Shown here: piece by piece, positions 1 to 8,542 of the stretch | Numbering within the stretch: the stretch's first letter is position 1 | How the letters are laid out: every line of letters starts with the position of its first letter | DNA from: JALYXS01 sp051003795 | GTDB lineage: Bacteria > Acidobacteriota > Terriglobia > Bryobacterales > Bryobacteraceae | Direction of reading: 5' to 3' | Length of the DNA stretch: 25,532 nt | Assembly: GCA_051003795.1 (NCBI GenBank) | Contig: JBPCKZ010000054.1 | Span: forward strand, 1 to 25,532 | Translations under genes and position numbers: made by a program | The notes under the pieces: model-generated | The model's database searches: none | What the model was told of the DNA's origin: nothing | Seen by the model: the letters and a program-made list of their open reading frames with translations, nothing else

Positions 1-4
1 GGCA

Positions 5-844
5 TCAGAGAGAAACAGGTCTTCGCCGGGCATACCGCAAAGCTTCTTCTCCCAGTGTCTGCAGGACCGCCGTTTCAAGCGCGTCGGTTTCATGGCTTTT
101 TTCAGTCGCCAGGCTTCGCAGCTTAAGCGCGAAACGCCCGATGTTGATGCCGTCGCGAACGGTGTAGCGCTCATCGGCGGCGTGCGCGTGCTGGAGAAAC
201 TCCGTGACGTAATTCAGAACGCGGTCTTCGGCGAACGGCAGATTCTCGCGCAGTATCTGCAATTCCTCATCGCGCTCGGGAAAATCGATCAGAATTTGCG
301 GTTGCAGCCGCGAATGGATGTATTCGGGCAGCTCGAATGTCGAAGCGTCGTCGTTCATCGTGGTCACCAGGCGGAATTGCGGGTGCGCCTTGATCTTGAT
401 GCCCGCGACAATCGATTCCACATAGCGGCGGTTGTCGAGCAGCGGCGCGAGACTCGCCCAACTCTTCTCGCTCATTCGATTGCCTTCGTCGAGCACCACG
501 ATTCCGCCCCGGATCATCGCGCTCACCAGCGGCGAAGCGACGTAGCGCAGCTTGCCCTGCCCTTCGATCACGGGCGTAACGATCAGGTCCTCGGGACGCG
601 TGTCGAGCGTGGCCTGCATGATGTAAACATCGCGCCCCATGCGCTTGGCCGCGGCATAGGCCAGTGTCGTCTTGCCGACGCCGGGCTTTCCGAGCAGCCG
701 CGGGTTCATCGGCTGATCCCTTTCATCCACGACAAGCCATGCGGCCAACAATTGCCGCATCAATTCTTCCTGTCCGACCCATCGCACCTGCAATTCATCG
801 GGATGCGAGAGATGCAGGGCGACCCCTTCGATTTCGACAATCAT
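5..844 (-). CDS. MoxR-type AAA+ ATPase
   Basis: Cytoplasmic AAA+ ATPase of 279 residues, close to the usual MoxR length of about 300. Visible motifs are Walker A GKPGVGKTT (residues 52-60), Walker B IVVLDEGNRM (115-124) and a sensor-1 segment VTTMND (160-165). There is no signal peptide. MoxR proteins act as chaperone-like ATPases that mature metalloenzymes or membrane complexes, usually with a von Willebrand A (VWA) partner encoded next door. The start ATG shares its A with the stop of the upstream M16 gene (TGATG). The gene's own TGA at 7-5 overlaps another ATG at 5-3 in the same arrangement, so a coupled gene, most likely the VWA partner, should begin at the window edge. Seen: motifs and overlaps. 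Inferred: the VWA partner and the client. The link to peptidases is unusual, and the client is unknown. Confidence 0.9.
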   Translation of the reverse strand: MIVEIEGVALHLSHPDELQVRWVGQEELMRQLLAAWLVVDERDQPMNPRLLGKPGVGKTTLAYAAAKRMGRDVYIMQATLDTRPEDLIVTPVIEGQGKLRYVASPLVSAMIRGGIVVLDEGNRMSEKSWASLAPLLDNRRYVESIVAGIKIKAHPQFRLVTTMNDDASTFELPEYIHSRLQPQILIDFPERDEELQILRENLPFAEDRVLNYVTEFLQHAHAADERYTVRDGINIGRFALKLRSLATEKSHETDALETAVLQTLGEEALRYARRRPVSL

Positions 845-2313
845 CAGTTGGCTGCGGCCTTGCCTTCCATGTCGTAGACCGTTACGGGCCCGTACTTCTC
901 GAGCGCCGTCTTAATTTTGACGGCGTCGCCCACGGCCACTATCTGCACCGTATCGAGGTCTAAATATTTTTTGGCGACCCGCTCCACGTCGTCCGCGGTC
1001 ACGGCGGCGATTTTGGCGGGATAGGTGTCCCAATAATCGTCCGGGAGGCCGTAAATCTTCCGCGTGATCGCGTAGCCCAACAACTGCGCCGGCTGCTCGA
1101 GCGAAAGCGCGAAGTTCGCCACCAGGGAATGTTCCGATTCCTGCAACTCGGCCGTCGGGACTTTCTCTTCCCGAATGCGCCGCAGTTCGTTCATGAATTC
1201 GGTCATGGCGCCATCGGTCACTTCGGTGCGAACGTCCGAAGTCGCGCGCCACGGACCCGGAAATTGCGATGCCGCGAAACTGCTGTAGGCGCCGTAGGTG
1301 TAGCCTTTCTCTTCGCGCAGCTTGATGAACAGCCGCGCGGCGCCGCCGCCCCCCAGCACGCGATTCATCACGGTCATCGGAATGTAGTCCGGGCTGCGGC
1401 GGTCAATTGCGATATTTCCCAGGATCAGATTCGTCTGCACCGAGTTCGGGCGATTCACCAACAGGATTCTTTTTTCGGTAACGGGCTTGGGATTGGGCGG
1501 AAGCTTCTCTTCAAAATCGGTTTTCTTCCATGCGGCGAGCGCCGTTTTCAGCTTGGGAATCAATTGCGCGGCATTGACGTCGCCCGCAATTCCGAGAATC
1601 GCGTTTTGCGGTACATAGCGTTCCCGGTGCCATTGCGACAGCATCTCCGGCGTCATCGCTTGAATCGATTCAGGCGTTGCCGAGACGATCGCGGCGGGAA
1701 AGTCTCCGTAAACCGCGCGATTGAAGCGTTCCGCCGCGAGAAACGCCGGACTCGATCTCTGCTGGCGCAACGACACAAGCTGGCGCTGTTTCATTTTGTC
1801 GAGTTCGCTCGCGGGGAACGACGGATGCAGTAAAACGTCCGTCACCAGCGCGAACCACTGGTCGAAATTGTCGCTTAGGCCGGAGGCGGAGACCATCGCT
1901 TCGGGCGATCCGAAACCGGACGAGGCGAACAGCGACGCCCCCAGGCGGTCCGTCTCTTCGGCGATCTGCTTGCTTTGGCGGATCGTGGTGCCCTCGCGCA
2001 GCATCTGGGCGGTGGTGCTCGCCAGGCCCGGCATGTTCGCCGGTTCGTCCAAAGCGCCCGCGCCCTTGATGATGAGTTGAAGCGTCACGTTCGGCAGGCG
2101 GTGATCTTCCATGATCAGAACGGTCAACCCGTTTTCCAGCGTGGCCTGGATAGGATTTGGAAGTTTCACGCGCAGGATTTCTTTCGAAACGGGCGCCCGA
2201 TTTTTACGCTCGACTTTGCTTACGGAAACAGCCTTGTCGGTGGGAGCGCCGGCCGGAGCCTGGGCCAGTGCATTGAATCCAAAACAGACGATCAGGGCGA
2301 AAGTTTTTCGCAT
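844..2313 (-). CDS. Non-catalytic M16 family peptidase-like subunit, secreted
   Basis: Protein of 489 residues with a signal peptide ending near ALAQA (residues 14-18), so probably periplasmic. It has two M16 (pitrilysin/insulinase-like) halves. Where active members carry HxxEH, this one reads GLASTTAQML (96-105), so the zinc site is lost. The Arg/Tyr substrate-binding pair typical of non-catalytic subunits is kept in ARLFIKLREEKGYTYGAY (Arg327, Tyr338). Family knowledge: such dead subunits pair with an active M16 protein to form a clamshell that holds peptide substrates. The active partner is the gene immediately upstream, with 2 bases between its stop and this ATG. GGGAG at 2325-2321 lies 7 bases ahead and supports the start. 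The 3' end overlaps the MoxR-like gene by one base. Confidence 0.92.
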   Translation of the reverse strand: MRKTFALIVCFGFNALAQAPAGAPTDKAVSVSKVERKNRAPVSKEILRVKLPNPIQATLENGLTVLIMEDHRLPNVTLQLIIKGAGALDEPANMPGLASTTAQMLREGTTIRQSKQIAEETDRLGASLFASSGFGSPEAMVSASGLSDNFDQWFALVTDVLLHPSFPASELDKMKQRQLVSLRQQRSSPAFLAAERFNRAVYGDFPAAIVSATPESIQAMTPEMLSQWHRERYVPQNAILGIAGDVNAAQLIPKLKTALAAWKKTDFEEKLPPNPKPVTEKRILLVNRPNSVQTNLILGNIAIDRRSPDYIPMTVMNRVLGGGGAARLFIKLREEKGYTYGAYSSFAASQFPGPWRATSDVRTEVTDGAMTEFMNELRRIREEKVPTAELQESEHSLVANFALSLEQPAQLLGYAITRKIYGLPDDYWDTYPAKIAAVTADDVERVAKKYLDLDTVQIVAVGDAVKIKTALEKYGPVTVYDMEGKAAAN

Positions 2314-2315
2314 GA

Positions 2316-3680
2316 CTAAGCTCCCGCCTTCGCTACCGCTTTCTTGGGCATTGGCATCGTGATGATCACGGTCTTGTTGGCGTCGGTCAAATATTTCTTG
2401 GCGACACGCTGAATATCTTCTTTCGTGACCTTTTCGATTTTTCCCTCGCGGGTGTTGATCAAGCCGGGATCGTTATAGAACACGGCGTCCTGCGCCAGCC
2501 GCATGGCGCGCGAAAGCGTGCTCTGCAAGGATTGCGCCTCTTGATGGCGCGAGACCATGTGGATCTTCTCGATCTCCGAATCCGCCACGGGCTCGTTCTT
2601 CACCCTCTCGATCTCTTCGCCTACGAGTTTCTCGATCTCACCTAAGTCCCTACCCGGACGCGCGAGGACAATCATGGTCTCGAGAGAAGTCCCGCGGCGC
2701 TCCTGAGTGCCGCCGAAACATTGGACGGCGACCTCTTTATCCTTCACCAGCTTCTGGTACAGACGGGAAGACTGGCCGCCGCCGAGGATATCGCCCAGAA
2801 CGTCGAGCGCGTAAAAATCCGCCGTGTTTCCGGGCGGGATTTTCCAATCGATATCGATGCGAGGCACCTGCGCGAACTGGTCTTCGATGGTTTTCCGGCG
2901 CTCGCCTTTTTGTTCGGGTTCGGCCATATCGGGCTGCGGCGGCGCGGGCTGGGCCGGAATATTTTCGAAGTACTGCTTCAGCTTTGTCATCGCTTCATCG
3001 CTCTTAAAATCGCCGACGATCGCGATTACCGCGTTGTTCGGCGCATAATAGCGCTTGAAGAAATCCTGGACGTCTTGCACGCTCGCCGCATTCAGATCCG
3101 CCATCGATCCGATGGTCGAATGCTTATAGCCGAAGTTGTCGTAAACGGTCTCGCCAATCGCCTCATAGGTTTTCCCGTACGGCTGATTGTCTATCCGCAA
3201 CCGGCGTTCTTCCTGCACCGCGTTGCGCTGATTGTCGAGATTCGCCTGATTGATGGCGAGCGAGCGTATGCGGTCGGCTTCCAGATAAAGCCCAAGATCG
3301 AGTTGGTTGGCGGGCAGCGTCTCGAAGTAATTGGTGCGGTCGGAATTGGTGGTTCCGTTCATGCCGCCCCCGTTGTTCTGGATCAGGATAAACTGTTCGC
3401 CTTTGCCGACATTTTCGGAGCCTTGAAACATCATATGCTCGAATAGGTGGGCGAACCCCGTGCGCCCCGGCTTCTCATCGCGCGAGCCGACGTTATAAGT
3501 CACCGCGATCGAGTAAGTGGGAGCGCTGTGATCTTCGGATAAGACGACGCGCAAACCATTCTTGAGACGGTATTCTTTGAATGGGATGGCGATAGGTTTG
3601 GCGGCCCGCGCGGATATCGTGCCGGTAAGCAGGACTACCGCGCCAAGAACGGCGGCGGACAGCAATCGGGAAGCTTTCAT
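2316..3680 (-). CDS. M16 family zinc metallopeptidase, catalytic subunit, secreted
   Basis: Protein of 454 residues beginning MKASRLLSAAV, with a clear signal peptide ending near ARAA (residues 24-27). The inverted zinc motif HLFEH lies at 78-82, followed about 76 residues later by the acidic ligand in VQEER (Glu157/158). This is the full active M16 metal site. The downstream GGGQSSRLYQKL segment matches the C-terminal half of the family. It should degrade oligopeptides in the periplasm together with the dead M16 protein encoded next. An in-frame ATG 18 bases upstream (3698) is possible, but it would put charged residues ahead of the leader and it overlaps a TAGCAT -10-like box. I therefore chose 3680. 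This is the first gene of the leftward M16-M16-MoxR operon. Confidence 0.93.
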   Translation of the reverse strand: MKASRLLSAAVLGAVVLLTGTISARAAKPIAIPFKEYRLKNGLRVVLSEDHSAPTYSIAVTYNVGSRDEKPGRTGFAHLFEHMMFQGSENVGKGEQFILIQNNGGGMNGTTNSDRTNYFETLPANQLDLGLYLEADRIRSLAINQANLDNQRNAVQEERRLRIDNQPYGKTYEAIGETVYDNFGYKHSTIGSMADLNAASVQDVQDFFKRYYAPNNAVIAIVGDFKSDEAMTKLKQYFENIPAQPAPPQPDMAEPEQKGERRKTIEDQFAQVPRIDIDWKIPPGNTADFYALDVLGDILGGGQSSRLYQKLVKDKEVAVQCFGGTQERRGTSLETMIVLARPGRDLGEIEKLVGEEIERVKNEPVADSEIEKIHMVSRHQEAQSLQSTLSRAMRLAQDAVFYNDPGLINTREGKIEKVTKEDIQRVAKKYLTDANKTVIITMPMPKKAVAKAGA

Positions 3681-3696
3681 AAGTGAGTTCACGTCC

Positions 3697-3702
3697 ATGC
3701 TA
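3697..3702 (-). promoter_or_regulatory. Candidate -10 box for the M16 operon
   Basis: The minus strand reads TAGCAT (4 of 6 to TATAAT), 16 bases upstream of the chosen M16 ATG at 3680. A transcript would then have a leader of roughly 9 bases. No convincing -35 element is visible. It lies in the 71-base divergent gap shared with the rightward enolase-superfamily gene. Weak sequence evidence only. Confidence 0.3.
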
Positions 3703-3738
3703 CCGCAGTCGCGGGGCCATGACGGGCGGAAGGTGGGA

Positions 3739-3744
3739 TAGAAT
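3739..3744 (+). promoter_or_regulatory. Candidate -10 box placing the start point at the ATG
   Basis: TAGAAT (5 of 6 to TATAAT) ends 7 bases before the ATG at 3752. Transcription from it would begin at or within a base or two of the start codon, giving a leaderless or nearly leaderless mRNA for the five-gene sugar operon. No -35 hexamer is evident at the standard spacing. A GGTGGG run at 3732-3737 could serve as a ribosome site if transcription started earlier. Confidence 0.4.
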
Positions 3745-3751
3745 CGGCGTC

Positions 3752-5008
3752 ATGCTGGATCGACGTCAATTCCTTGCCGCGACAATGTTCGCGGGCCCGC
3801 TTGGCCGCCTCGCCGCCTCCCTCCACAAGAAAGTCAAAATCACGGACGTGAAGTGCATGATCGTGCGCGGCACGTGGGACTGGAACCTGGTCAAGATCGA
3901 AACGGATTCGGGCCTCTATGGAATCGGGGAGGCATACTGGGGGCCTGGCGTGAAAGACCTCATCCTCACGCAGTTCAAGCCGCTGCTCATCGGGGAAGAT
4001 CCGCTCAATGTCGACAAGCTCTATACGAAGGTTCTGATGAAGAGCGCCGGCGCCGGGGCACTGGCGGGCGTGACCGTAACGGCGGCGAGCGGGATCGAGA
4101 TCGCGTTGTGGGACCTGGTGGGGCGCATTCTCGAAACACCGGTTTGCAACCTGCTCGGCGGCAGGTTTCGCGATCGCGTACGTTTTTATCGCACGATGCA
4201 GGTGGTCGATCGCGTGGACGATCCGAAGTCGTGGCGCGAGAAAGTGCGGGAAGCGCGCGAGGAAAAATTCGGCGGCGTGAATCCCGGGTGGACGGCGTTC
4301 AAATTTCAAGGCGACGGCGTGCCGCCCAAAGCCGATCCCGAATATCGCGAGCCGGGGCACGATCCGTACGCCCGGAATCTCACCGCGAAGGACATTCGCC
4401 GGATCGTTTTTGGAATGGACATCATTCGCGAAACGCTCGGTCCCGATATCGATTTCGCCATCGAATGCCATTGGAAGTACGACGTTCGCGACGTGATCAC
4501 CCTTGCCAAGGCGCTCGAACATGTGAAGCCGATGTGGCTCGAAGATCCGGTGCCGCCGGAAAACCCGGAGGCGATGGCGCGTGTAACGCATGAAGTCGAC
4601 GTGCCCATCTGCACCGGCGAAAACTTATACACGCGCCATATGTTCCGCCGCCTCGTGGAATTGCAGGCCTGCGACGGGGTGCATATCGACATCCCGAAAT
4701 CGGGCGGTTTGCTGGAGGCGAAGCGCATTTCGGATCACGCGGACATGTACTACATCTGGACCGCCGCGCACAATCCGGCGAGCCCGATCGGGACTATTGC
4801 AAGCGCCCACGCGGCCGCTTCGATGCGCTCCTTCCGTATTCATGAGCTGGCGAAATATATTCCGTGGTGGCAGGATCTGGTGATTCACGAAGGCCCGATC
4901 TTCAAAGACGGATACCTCGCCATCGAGGACAAGCCGGGCTACGGAGTGGAGATCGACCCGGATGTGGCCAAGGCGCATTTGGCGCCCGGCGAGACTTGGT
5001 GGGGTTAA
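3752..5008 (+). CDS. Enolase-superfamily (mandelate racemase/muconate lactonizing) sugar-acid dehydratase, exported
   Basis: Protein of 418 residues. It starts MLDRRQFLAAT, a twin-arginine-like leader, then has the N-terminal capping domain (about 28-150) and a TIM barrel. Expected metal ligands are visible as Glu238 in FAIECHW, Glu264 in WLEDPVPPE and Glu290 in TGENLY. His240 and His340 (AAHNPASPIG) are at the positions used as acid/base catalysts in the galactonate/mannonate-dehydratase branch. That branch abstracts a proton next to a carboxylate and eliminates water from aldonic acids; the exact sugar acid cannot be read. The earlier in-frame ATG at 3683 is rejected because it precedes the leader. 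The next gene starts one base after this stop, so it leads a five-gene operon. Export of an enolase-superfamily member is unusual outside such acidobacterial clusters. Confidence 0.9.
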   Translation: MLDRRQFLAATMFAGPLGRLAASLHKKVKITDVKCMIVRGTWDWNLVKIETDSGLYGIGEAYWGPGVKDLILTQFKPLLIGEDPLNVDKLYTKVLMKSAGAGALAGVTVTAASGIEIALWDLVGRILETPVCNLLGGRFRDRVRFYRTMQVVDRVDDPKSWREKVREAREEKFGGVNPGWTAFKFQGDGVPPKADPEYREPGHDPYARNLTAKDIRRIVFGMDIIRETLGPDIDFAIECHWKYDVRDVITLAKALEHVKPMWLEDPVPPENPEAMARVTHEVDVPICTGENLYTRHMFRRLVELQACDGVHIDIPKSGGLLEAKRISDHADMYYIWTAAHNPASPIGTIASAHAAASMRSFRIHELAKYIPWWQDLVIHEGPIFKDGYLAIEDKPGYGVEIDPDVAKAHLAPGETWWG

Positions 5009-5009
5009 A

Positions 5010-6323
5010 ATGCAAAACGTAATGAACGAAAAATCGATTCAATCCGATCGCCGGGAATTTTTGAAAGGTGCTTCGGGCGCCATGGGCGCCGCTTTAGCGA
5101 CCGGTTTTCCGGCAATCATTTCGGCGCAAACCGTGACCAATGCAATCAAGGTGGGTTTGGTTGGATGCGGCGGACGCGGGACCGGCGCGGCATCGCAAGC
5201 TTTGCACGCGGACGATTATACGGAACTCACCGCCGTCGCCGATATCGAACCGGCGCAGATCGCGAAATGCCTGGAAACGTTGAGGCATATTCAGAAAATC
5301 GCGGACCGCGCCAAGGCCGAGCCGTCGAAACAGTTTCTCGGCCTCGACGCGTATCAAAAGCTGATCGACAGCGGCGTGGATACGGTGCTGCTGGCGACGC
5401 CTCCGGGTTTCCGCCCCACGCATTTGGCGGCGTGCGTCGCGGCGAAAAAGCACATTTTCTGCGAGAAGCCCGTGTCCACGGACGCGCCGGGCATTCGCTG
5501 GGTACTCGAAACGGTCGAGAAGGCCAAAGCAAACAATACTTCGCTGGTCGCGGGTTTCTGCTGGCGCTACAACCAGATGATTCAGGATACTTTCGCGCAG
5601 ATGCACGGCGGCGCCATCGGGCGGTTGGTGGCGTACTACGCGACTTATTACACCAGCCCGGTAAAGCCGATGCCGCCCGCGAGCACGCGTCCGGAGGGCA
5701 TGAGCGACACGGAATGGCAAATTCGCAATTGGTACAACTTCGCGTGGCTTTGCGGCGATAGCTTGGTGGAGCAGGCCGTTCATAGCGTGGACAAGGTTGC
5801 CTGGGCGATGAACGACGAACCGCCGGTGAGCTGCGTCGGCGTGGGCGGACGCGCGGTTCCGGCCGAGGGCGGCAATATCTTCGATCACTTTGAGGTCAAC
5901 TACCTTTATCCAAACGGCGCGCGCGCGTTTATAGCCAACCGGCAGATGGAAGGCTGCTACAACGAGAATTCGGATTACGTCTTGGGAACCGATGGGACCT
6001 GCACCATCGGACGCGGCCCGGTTCCACGTATCGAGGGCAAGACGAACTGGGTTTGGAGCGGCCAAAAGTACGACATGTATCAGCGCGAGCACGACCTGCT
6101 GTTTGCGTCGATTCGGAAGAACCAACCGATCAACGATGGCAAGCGGCTGGCCACGAGCACGCTGCTCGCGATTATGGGAAGAATGGCCGCGTATACCGGC
6201 CAACAGGTGACTTGGGAGCAGGCGATGAACTCGCAGGAGCGATTGTTCCCCGAGCATGTGGATTGGAACGGAAGCTTACCGGTGAAGCCGAGAGCCGAAC
6301 CGGGAGTGACGAAGTTCTCGTAG
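5010..6323 (+). CDS. Gfo/Idh/MocA family oxidoreductase, Tat-exported
   Basis: Protein of 437 residues. A Tat leader DRREFLKGASGAMGAALA (13-30) is followed by the Rossmann motif VGCGGRG (51-57) and the family CEKP signature (151-154), which carries the catalytic lysine. His258 in EQAVHSVDK sits in the conserved substrate region. Members oxidise or reduce sugar hydroxyls with tightly bound NAD(P), which allows function in the periplasm, as in glucose-fructose oxidoreductase. The start ATG lies one base after the dehydratase stop, with GGTGGGG 5 bases ahead at 4998-5004. A second in-frame ATG at 5022 is possible. The 3' stop overlaps the GTG of the next gene (TAGTG). In context it probably converts a sugar or glycoside to its keto form; the substrate is unknown. 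Confidence 0.93.
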   Translation: MQNVMNEKSIQSDRREFLKGASGAMGAALATGFPAIISAQTVTNAIKVGLVGCGGRGTGAASQALHADDYTELTAVADIEPAQIAKCLETLRHIQKIADRAKAEPSKQFLGLDAYQKLIDSGVDTVLLATPPGFRPTHLAACVAAKKHIFCEKPVSTDAPGIRWVLETVEKAKANNTSLVAGFCWRYNQMIQDTFAQMHGGAIGRLVAYYATYYTSPVKPMPPASTRPEGMSDTEWQIRNWYNFAWLCGDSLVEQAVHSVDKVAWAMNDEPPVSCVGVGGRAVPAEGGNIFDHFEVNYLYPNGARAFIANRQMEGCYNENSDYVLGTDGTCTIGRGPVPRIEGKTNWVWSGQKYDMYQREHDLLFASIRKNQPINDGKRLATSTLLAIMGRMAAYTGQQVTWEQAMNSQERLFPEHVDWNGSLPVKPRAEPGVTKFS

Positions 6324-7636
6324 TGCGAATTCTTTTCTCCGTTATTGCGGCGCTGAGCGTCTCCGCGCAAGCGGGGTCCAAAGTCGATTTCGCAAGAACG
6401 GTCGCGCCGATTTTGGAGCAACATTGCGCGGCTTGTCATAGCGCTGGGAAAGCGGGTGGCGGCTTGGCAATCACCTCGCGGAAATCGCTTATCGCAAACG
6501 GAGCGGTCGTGCCCGGCCAGCCTGAGACCAGCCCAATCTACACTTCCGCCGCGCGGGGTACCATGCCACCCGGCGGTCCGCGGCTCACGGCCGAACAGAT
6601 CGCAGCCCTGAAAAGCTGGATTTTGGAAGGAGCGGAGTGGCCGGACACGATAGCACTGAAGGCGCCAACGCCTAATGCGGTAGACGAACATGAGATCGTT
6701 CGCGAGCTCCATGCGCGAATCGAAGCGCATCAAAAATCGAGCGCGCGCGCCGCCTACAAGATTACGATTCCAAACACGACGATTTCCTACGCCATGACTC
6801 CGGTCCCGGCGGGCGATTTCACGATGGGATCGCCTGACTCCGACCCTCAACATAAGCCCGATGAAGGGCCGCCGCACAAGGTCCACGTGGGCGCGTTCTG
6901 GATGCAGGCTCACGAGGTGACATGGGACGAGTACCAGCTTTTCATGTTCGCCAATCAAGCGGGCGAAACGGGACACAAGGACGAGGTTGTCGATGGCGTG
7001 AGCCGGCCGACGCGGCCCTATGTCGAAATGAGTTTCGGGATGGGCATCAACGGCTACCCAGCGATCAGCATGACCCAGCACGCCGCCAATAAATACGCCG
7101 AATGGCTCAGCGCGAAAACGGGAGAGTTCTACCGGTTGCCGACCGAGGCGGAGTGGGAGTATGCGTGCCGCGCGGGGACAGCCACGCCGTATTATTTCGG
7201 GGCGGATGCGGCGCAACTCGGCGATTACGCCTGGTACTCGGCAAATAGCAAAGGGCAGTATCAGCCGGTTGGGACCAAGAAACCGAATGCCTGGGGCCTA
7301 TACGATATGCTCGGAAACGCCATGGAATGGACCCTCGACGCCTATGCGCCTTACCGCGCGGGCGCGGAAACCGATCCGTGGGTGAAGTCGCGCGCGCCGT
7401 ACCCGCAAGTGGCGCGCGGCGGTTCCTGGAACGATCCGGCGGACATGCTGAGGTGCGCGGCTCGCGTGGCTTCCGACGCCTCCTGGAAACAGCAGGACCC
7501 TCAATTGCCAAAGAGCATCTGGTATCTCACCGATGCGCAGTGGCTGGGGTTCCGGCTCGTCCGGCCCGTGAAAATTCCGAGCGCCGAAGAGATGTTCCGG
7601 TACTGGAATAACGGCGTCGAACACGACGAGCGGTAG
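6323..7636 (+). CDS. Fusion of c-type cytochrome domain with FGE-like (SUMF1/EgtB/PvdO) domain, secreted
   Basis: Protein of 437 residues with a GTG start sharing its G with the previous stop. No ATG occurs until residue 81, after the heme site, so GTG is required. A signal peptide (1-17) leads into a planctomycete-type heme domain with CAACH (35-39) and probable axial Met81 in GTMPPGG. From about 155 to 415 lies a formylglycine-generating-enzyme-like fold: GDFTMGS (164-170), RLPTEAEWEYACRAGT (271-286), NAWGLYDMLGN (322-332), ARGGSW (364-369), GFRLV (409-413). True FGE copper enzymes carry two cysteines just after RGGS. Here those positions are not cysteine, and the usual GFRC ending is GFRLV. 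Formylglycine formation is therefore unlikely. A sugar-binding or other redox role next to the dehydrogenase is possible. The next gene follows after 3 bases. Confidence 0.88.
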   Translation: MRILFSVIAALSVSAQAGSKVDFARTVAPILEQHCAACHSAGKAGGGLAITSRKSLIANGAVVPGQPETSPIYTSAARGTMPPGGPRLTAEQIAALKSWILEGAEWPDTIALKAPTPNAVDEHEIVRELHARIEAHQKSSARAAYKITIPNTTISYAMTPVPAGDFTMGSPDSDPQHKPDEGPPHKVHVGAFWMQAHEVTWDEYQLFMFANQAGETGHKDEVVDGVSRPTRPYVEMSFGMGINGYPAISMTQHAANKYAEWLSAKTGEFYRLPTEAEWEYACRAGTATPYYFGADAAQLGDYAWYSANSKGQYQPVGTKKPNAWGLYDMLGNAMEWTLDAYAPYRAGAETDPWVKSRAPYPQVARGGSWNDPADMLRCAARVASDASWKQQDPQLPKSIWYLTDAQWLGFRLVRPVKIPSAEEMFRYWNNGVEHDER

Positions 7637-7639
7637 GCC

Positions 7640-8524
7640 GTGCGCTCCAGCCTGTTTCTATTGCTGCTGCTCCCATTCGAGGCGGTCGAACCGCACATGG
7701 GAACGCTCATCCGCATCAAACTCCACGCCGTGGATGAGCAACGCGCGTCAGCCGCATTCCACGCCGCATTCGAGCTAATTCACCGATTAGACGAAGTCCT
7801 TTCGGACTACAAACCGGATAGCGAGCTGAATCGAATCGCGCGGACCGCGGTCGGCAGGCCCGTTACGGTCAGCGACGATCTGTTCCGCGTGCTGGCCGCT
7901 TCCCAACGCCTCGCGAGAGAAAGCGATGGCGCCTTCGATATCACGCTCGGGCCGGTGATCCGGCTGTGGCGCGAGGCTCGAAAGATCAGAGAGCCTCCGG
8001 ATGCCGCCGCCCTTCGCGATGCCGGGAGCCGCTGCGGATTCGCGAAGCTTCACCTCAATTCGCGTGACCGGACCGTCCTGCTGGACGAACCCGGCATGCA
8101 ACTGGATGTAGGCGGAATCGCCAAGGGATACGCGGCCGACCGGGCGCTCGCTTGTTTGAAATCGCTCGGTATTCGAAGCGCGCTGGTCGCGGCCAGCGGC
8201 GATCTCGCATGCGGCGATGCCCCGCCGGGAAAGCACGGCTGGAAAATTGGAATCGATTCGGGCGCGATCGAATTGGCGAACGCGGCGGTTTCGACTTCCG
8301 GAGATACCGAACAGCACCTCGATTTCAACGGCGCGCGCTATTCGCATATCGTCGATCCGGCAACCAGGATGGGATTGACCAGCCGGATTTTGGTGTCGGT
8401 GCGGGCTGCGCGCGGGGTGGATGCGGACGGCCTCTCCACGGCCATCAGCGTTCTCGGCTGTGAGCGCGGCCGCAAGTTGGCCGCGAAGTATCCTGGAGCG
8501 GCAGTCGTGGTTTGCCGGAATTGA
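7640..8524 (+). CDS. apbE: ApbE family FAD:protein FMN transferase
   Basis: Protein of 294 residues. Family motifs are LDVGGIAKGYAAD (155-167, flavin site), VSTSGD (217-222), HIVDP (236-240) and DADGLSTA (261-268), which holds metal-binding residues. ApbE uses Mg-FAD to attach FMN covalently to a Thr/Ser of exported flavoproteins. The GTG start, 3 bases after the previous stop, gives a short hydrophobic leader MRSSLFLLLLLPF. There is no lipobox cysteine, unlike classical ApbE lipoproteins. Starting at Met20 (7697) would give a cytoplasmic protein and is less likely. No NqrC/RnfG-type or FMN-binding-domain target is seen in the window, so its client must be elsewhere or unrecognised. Family assignment is firm and the role in this operon is inferred. 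Confidence 0.92.
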   Translation: MRSSLFLLLLLPFEAVEPHMGTLIRIKLHAVDEQRASAAFHAAFELIHRLDEVLSDYKPDSELNRIARTAVGRPVTVSDDLFRVLAASQRLARESDGAFDITLGPVIRLWREARKIREPPDAAALRDAGSRCGFAKLHLNSRDRTVLLDEPGMQLDVGGIAKGYAADRALACLKSLGIRSALVAASGDLACGDAPPGKHGWKIGIDSGAIELANAAVSTSGDTEQHLDFNGARYSHIVDPATRMGLTSRILVSVRAARGVDADGLSTAISVLGCERGRKLAAKYPGAAVVVCRN

Positions 8525-8542
8525 AGTAAATTGGAAGCACTT

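Noticed and set aside
92..877. Long plus-strand open frame of 261 codons
   Set aside because: It is antisense to the MoxR gene, whose Walker motifs fix the coding strand. Long shadow frames are expected in high-GC sequence.
5094..6257. Minus-strand open frame of 387 codons
   Set aside because: It is antisense to the Gfo/Idh/MocA gene, has no family motif, and has an Arg/His-rich composition typical of a shadow frame.
6323..7636. Annotation as a true formylglycine-generating enzyme
   Set aside because: The copper cysteines and the GFRC ending are absent, so only the fold is claimed.
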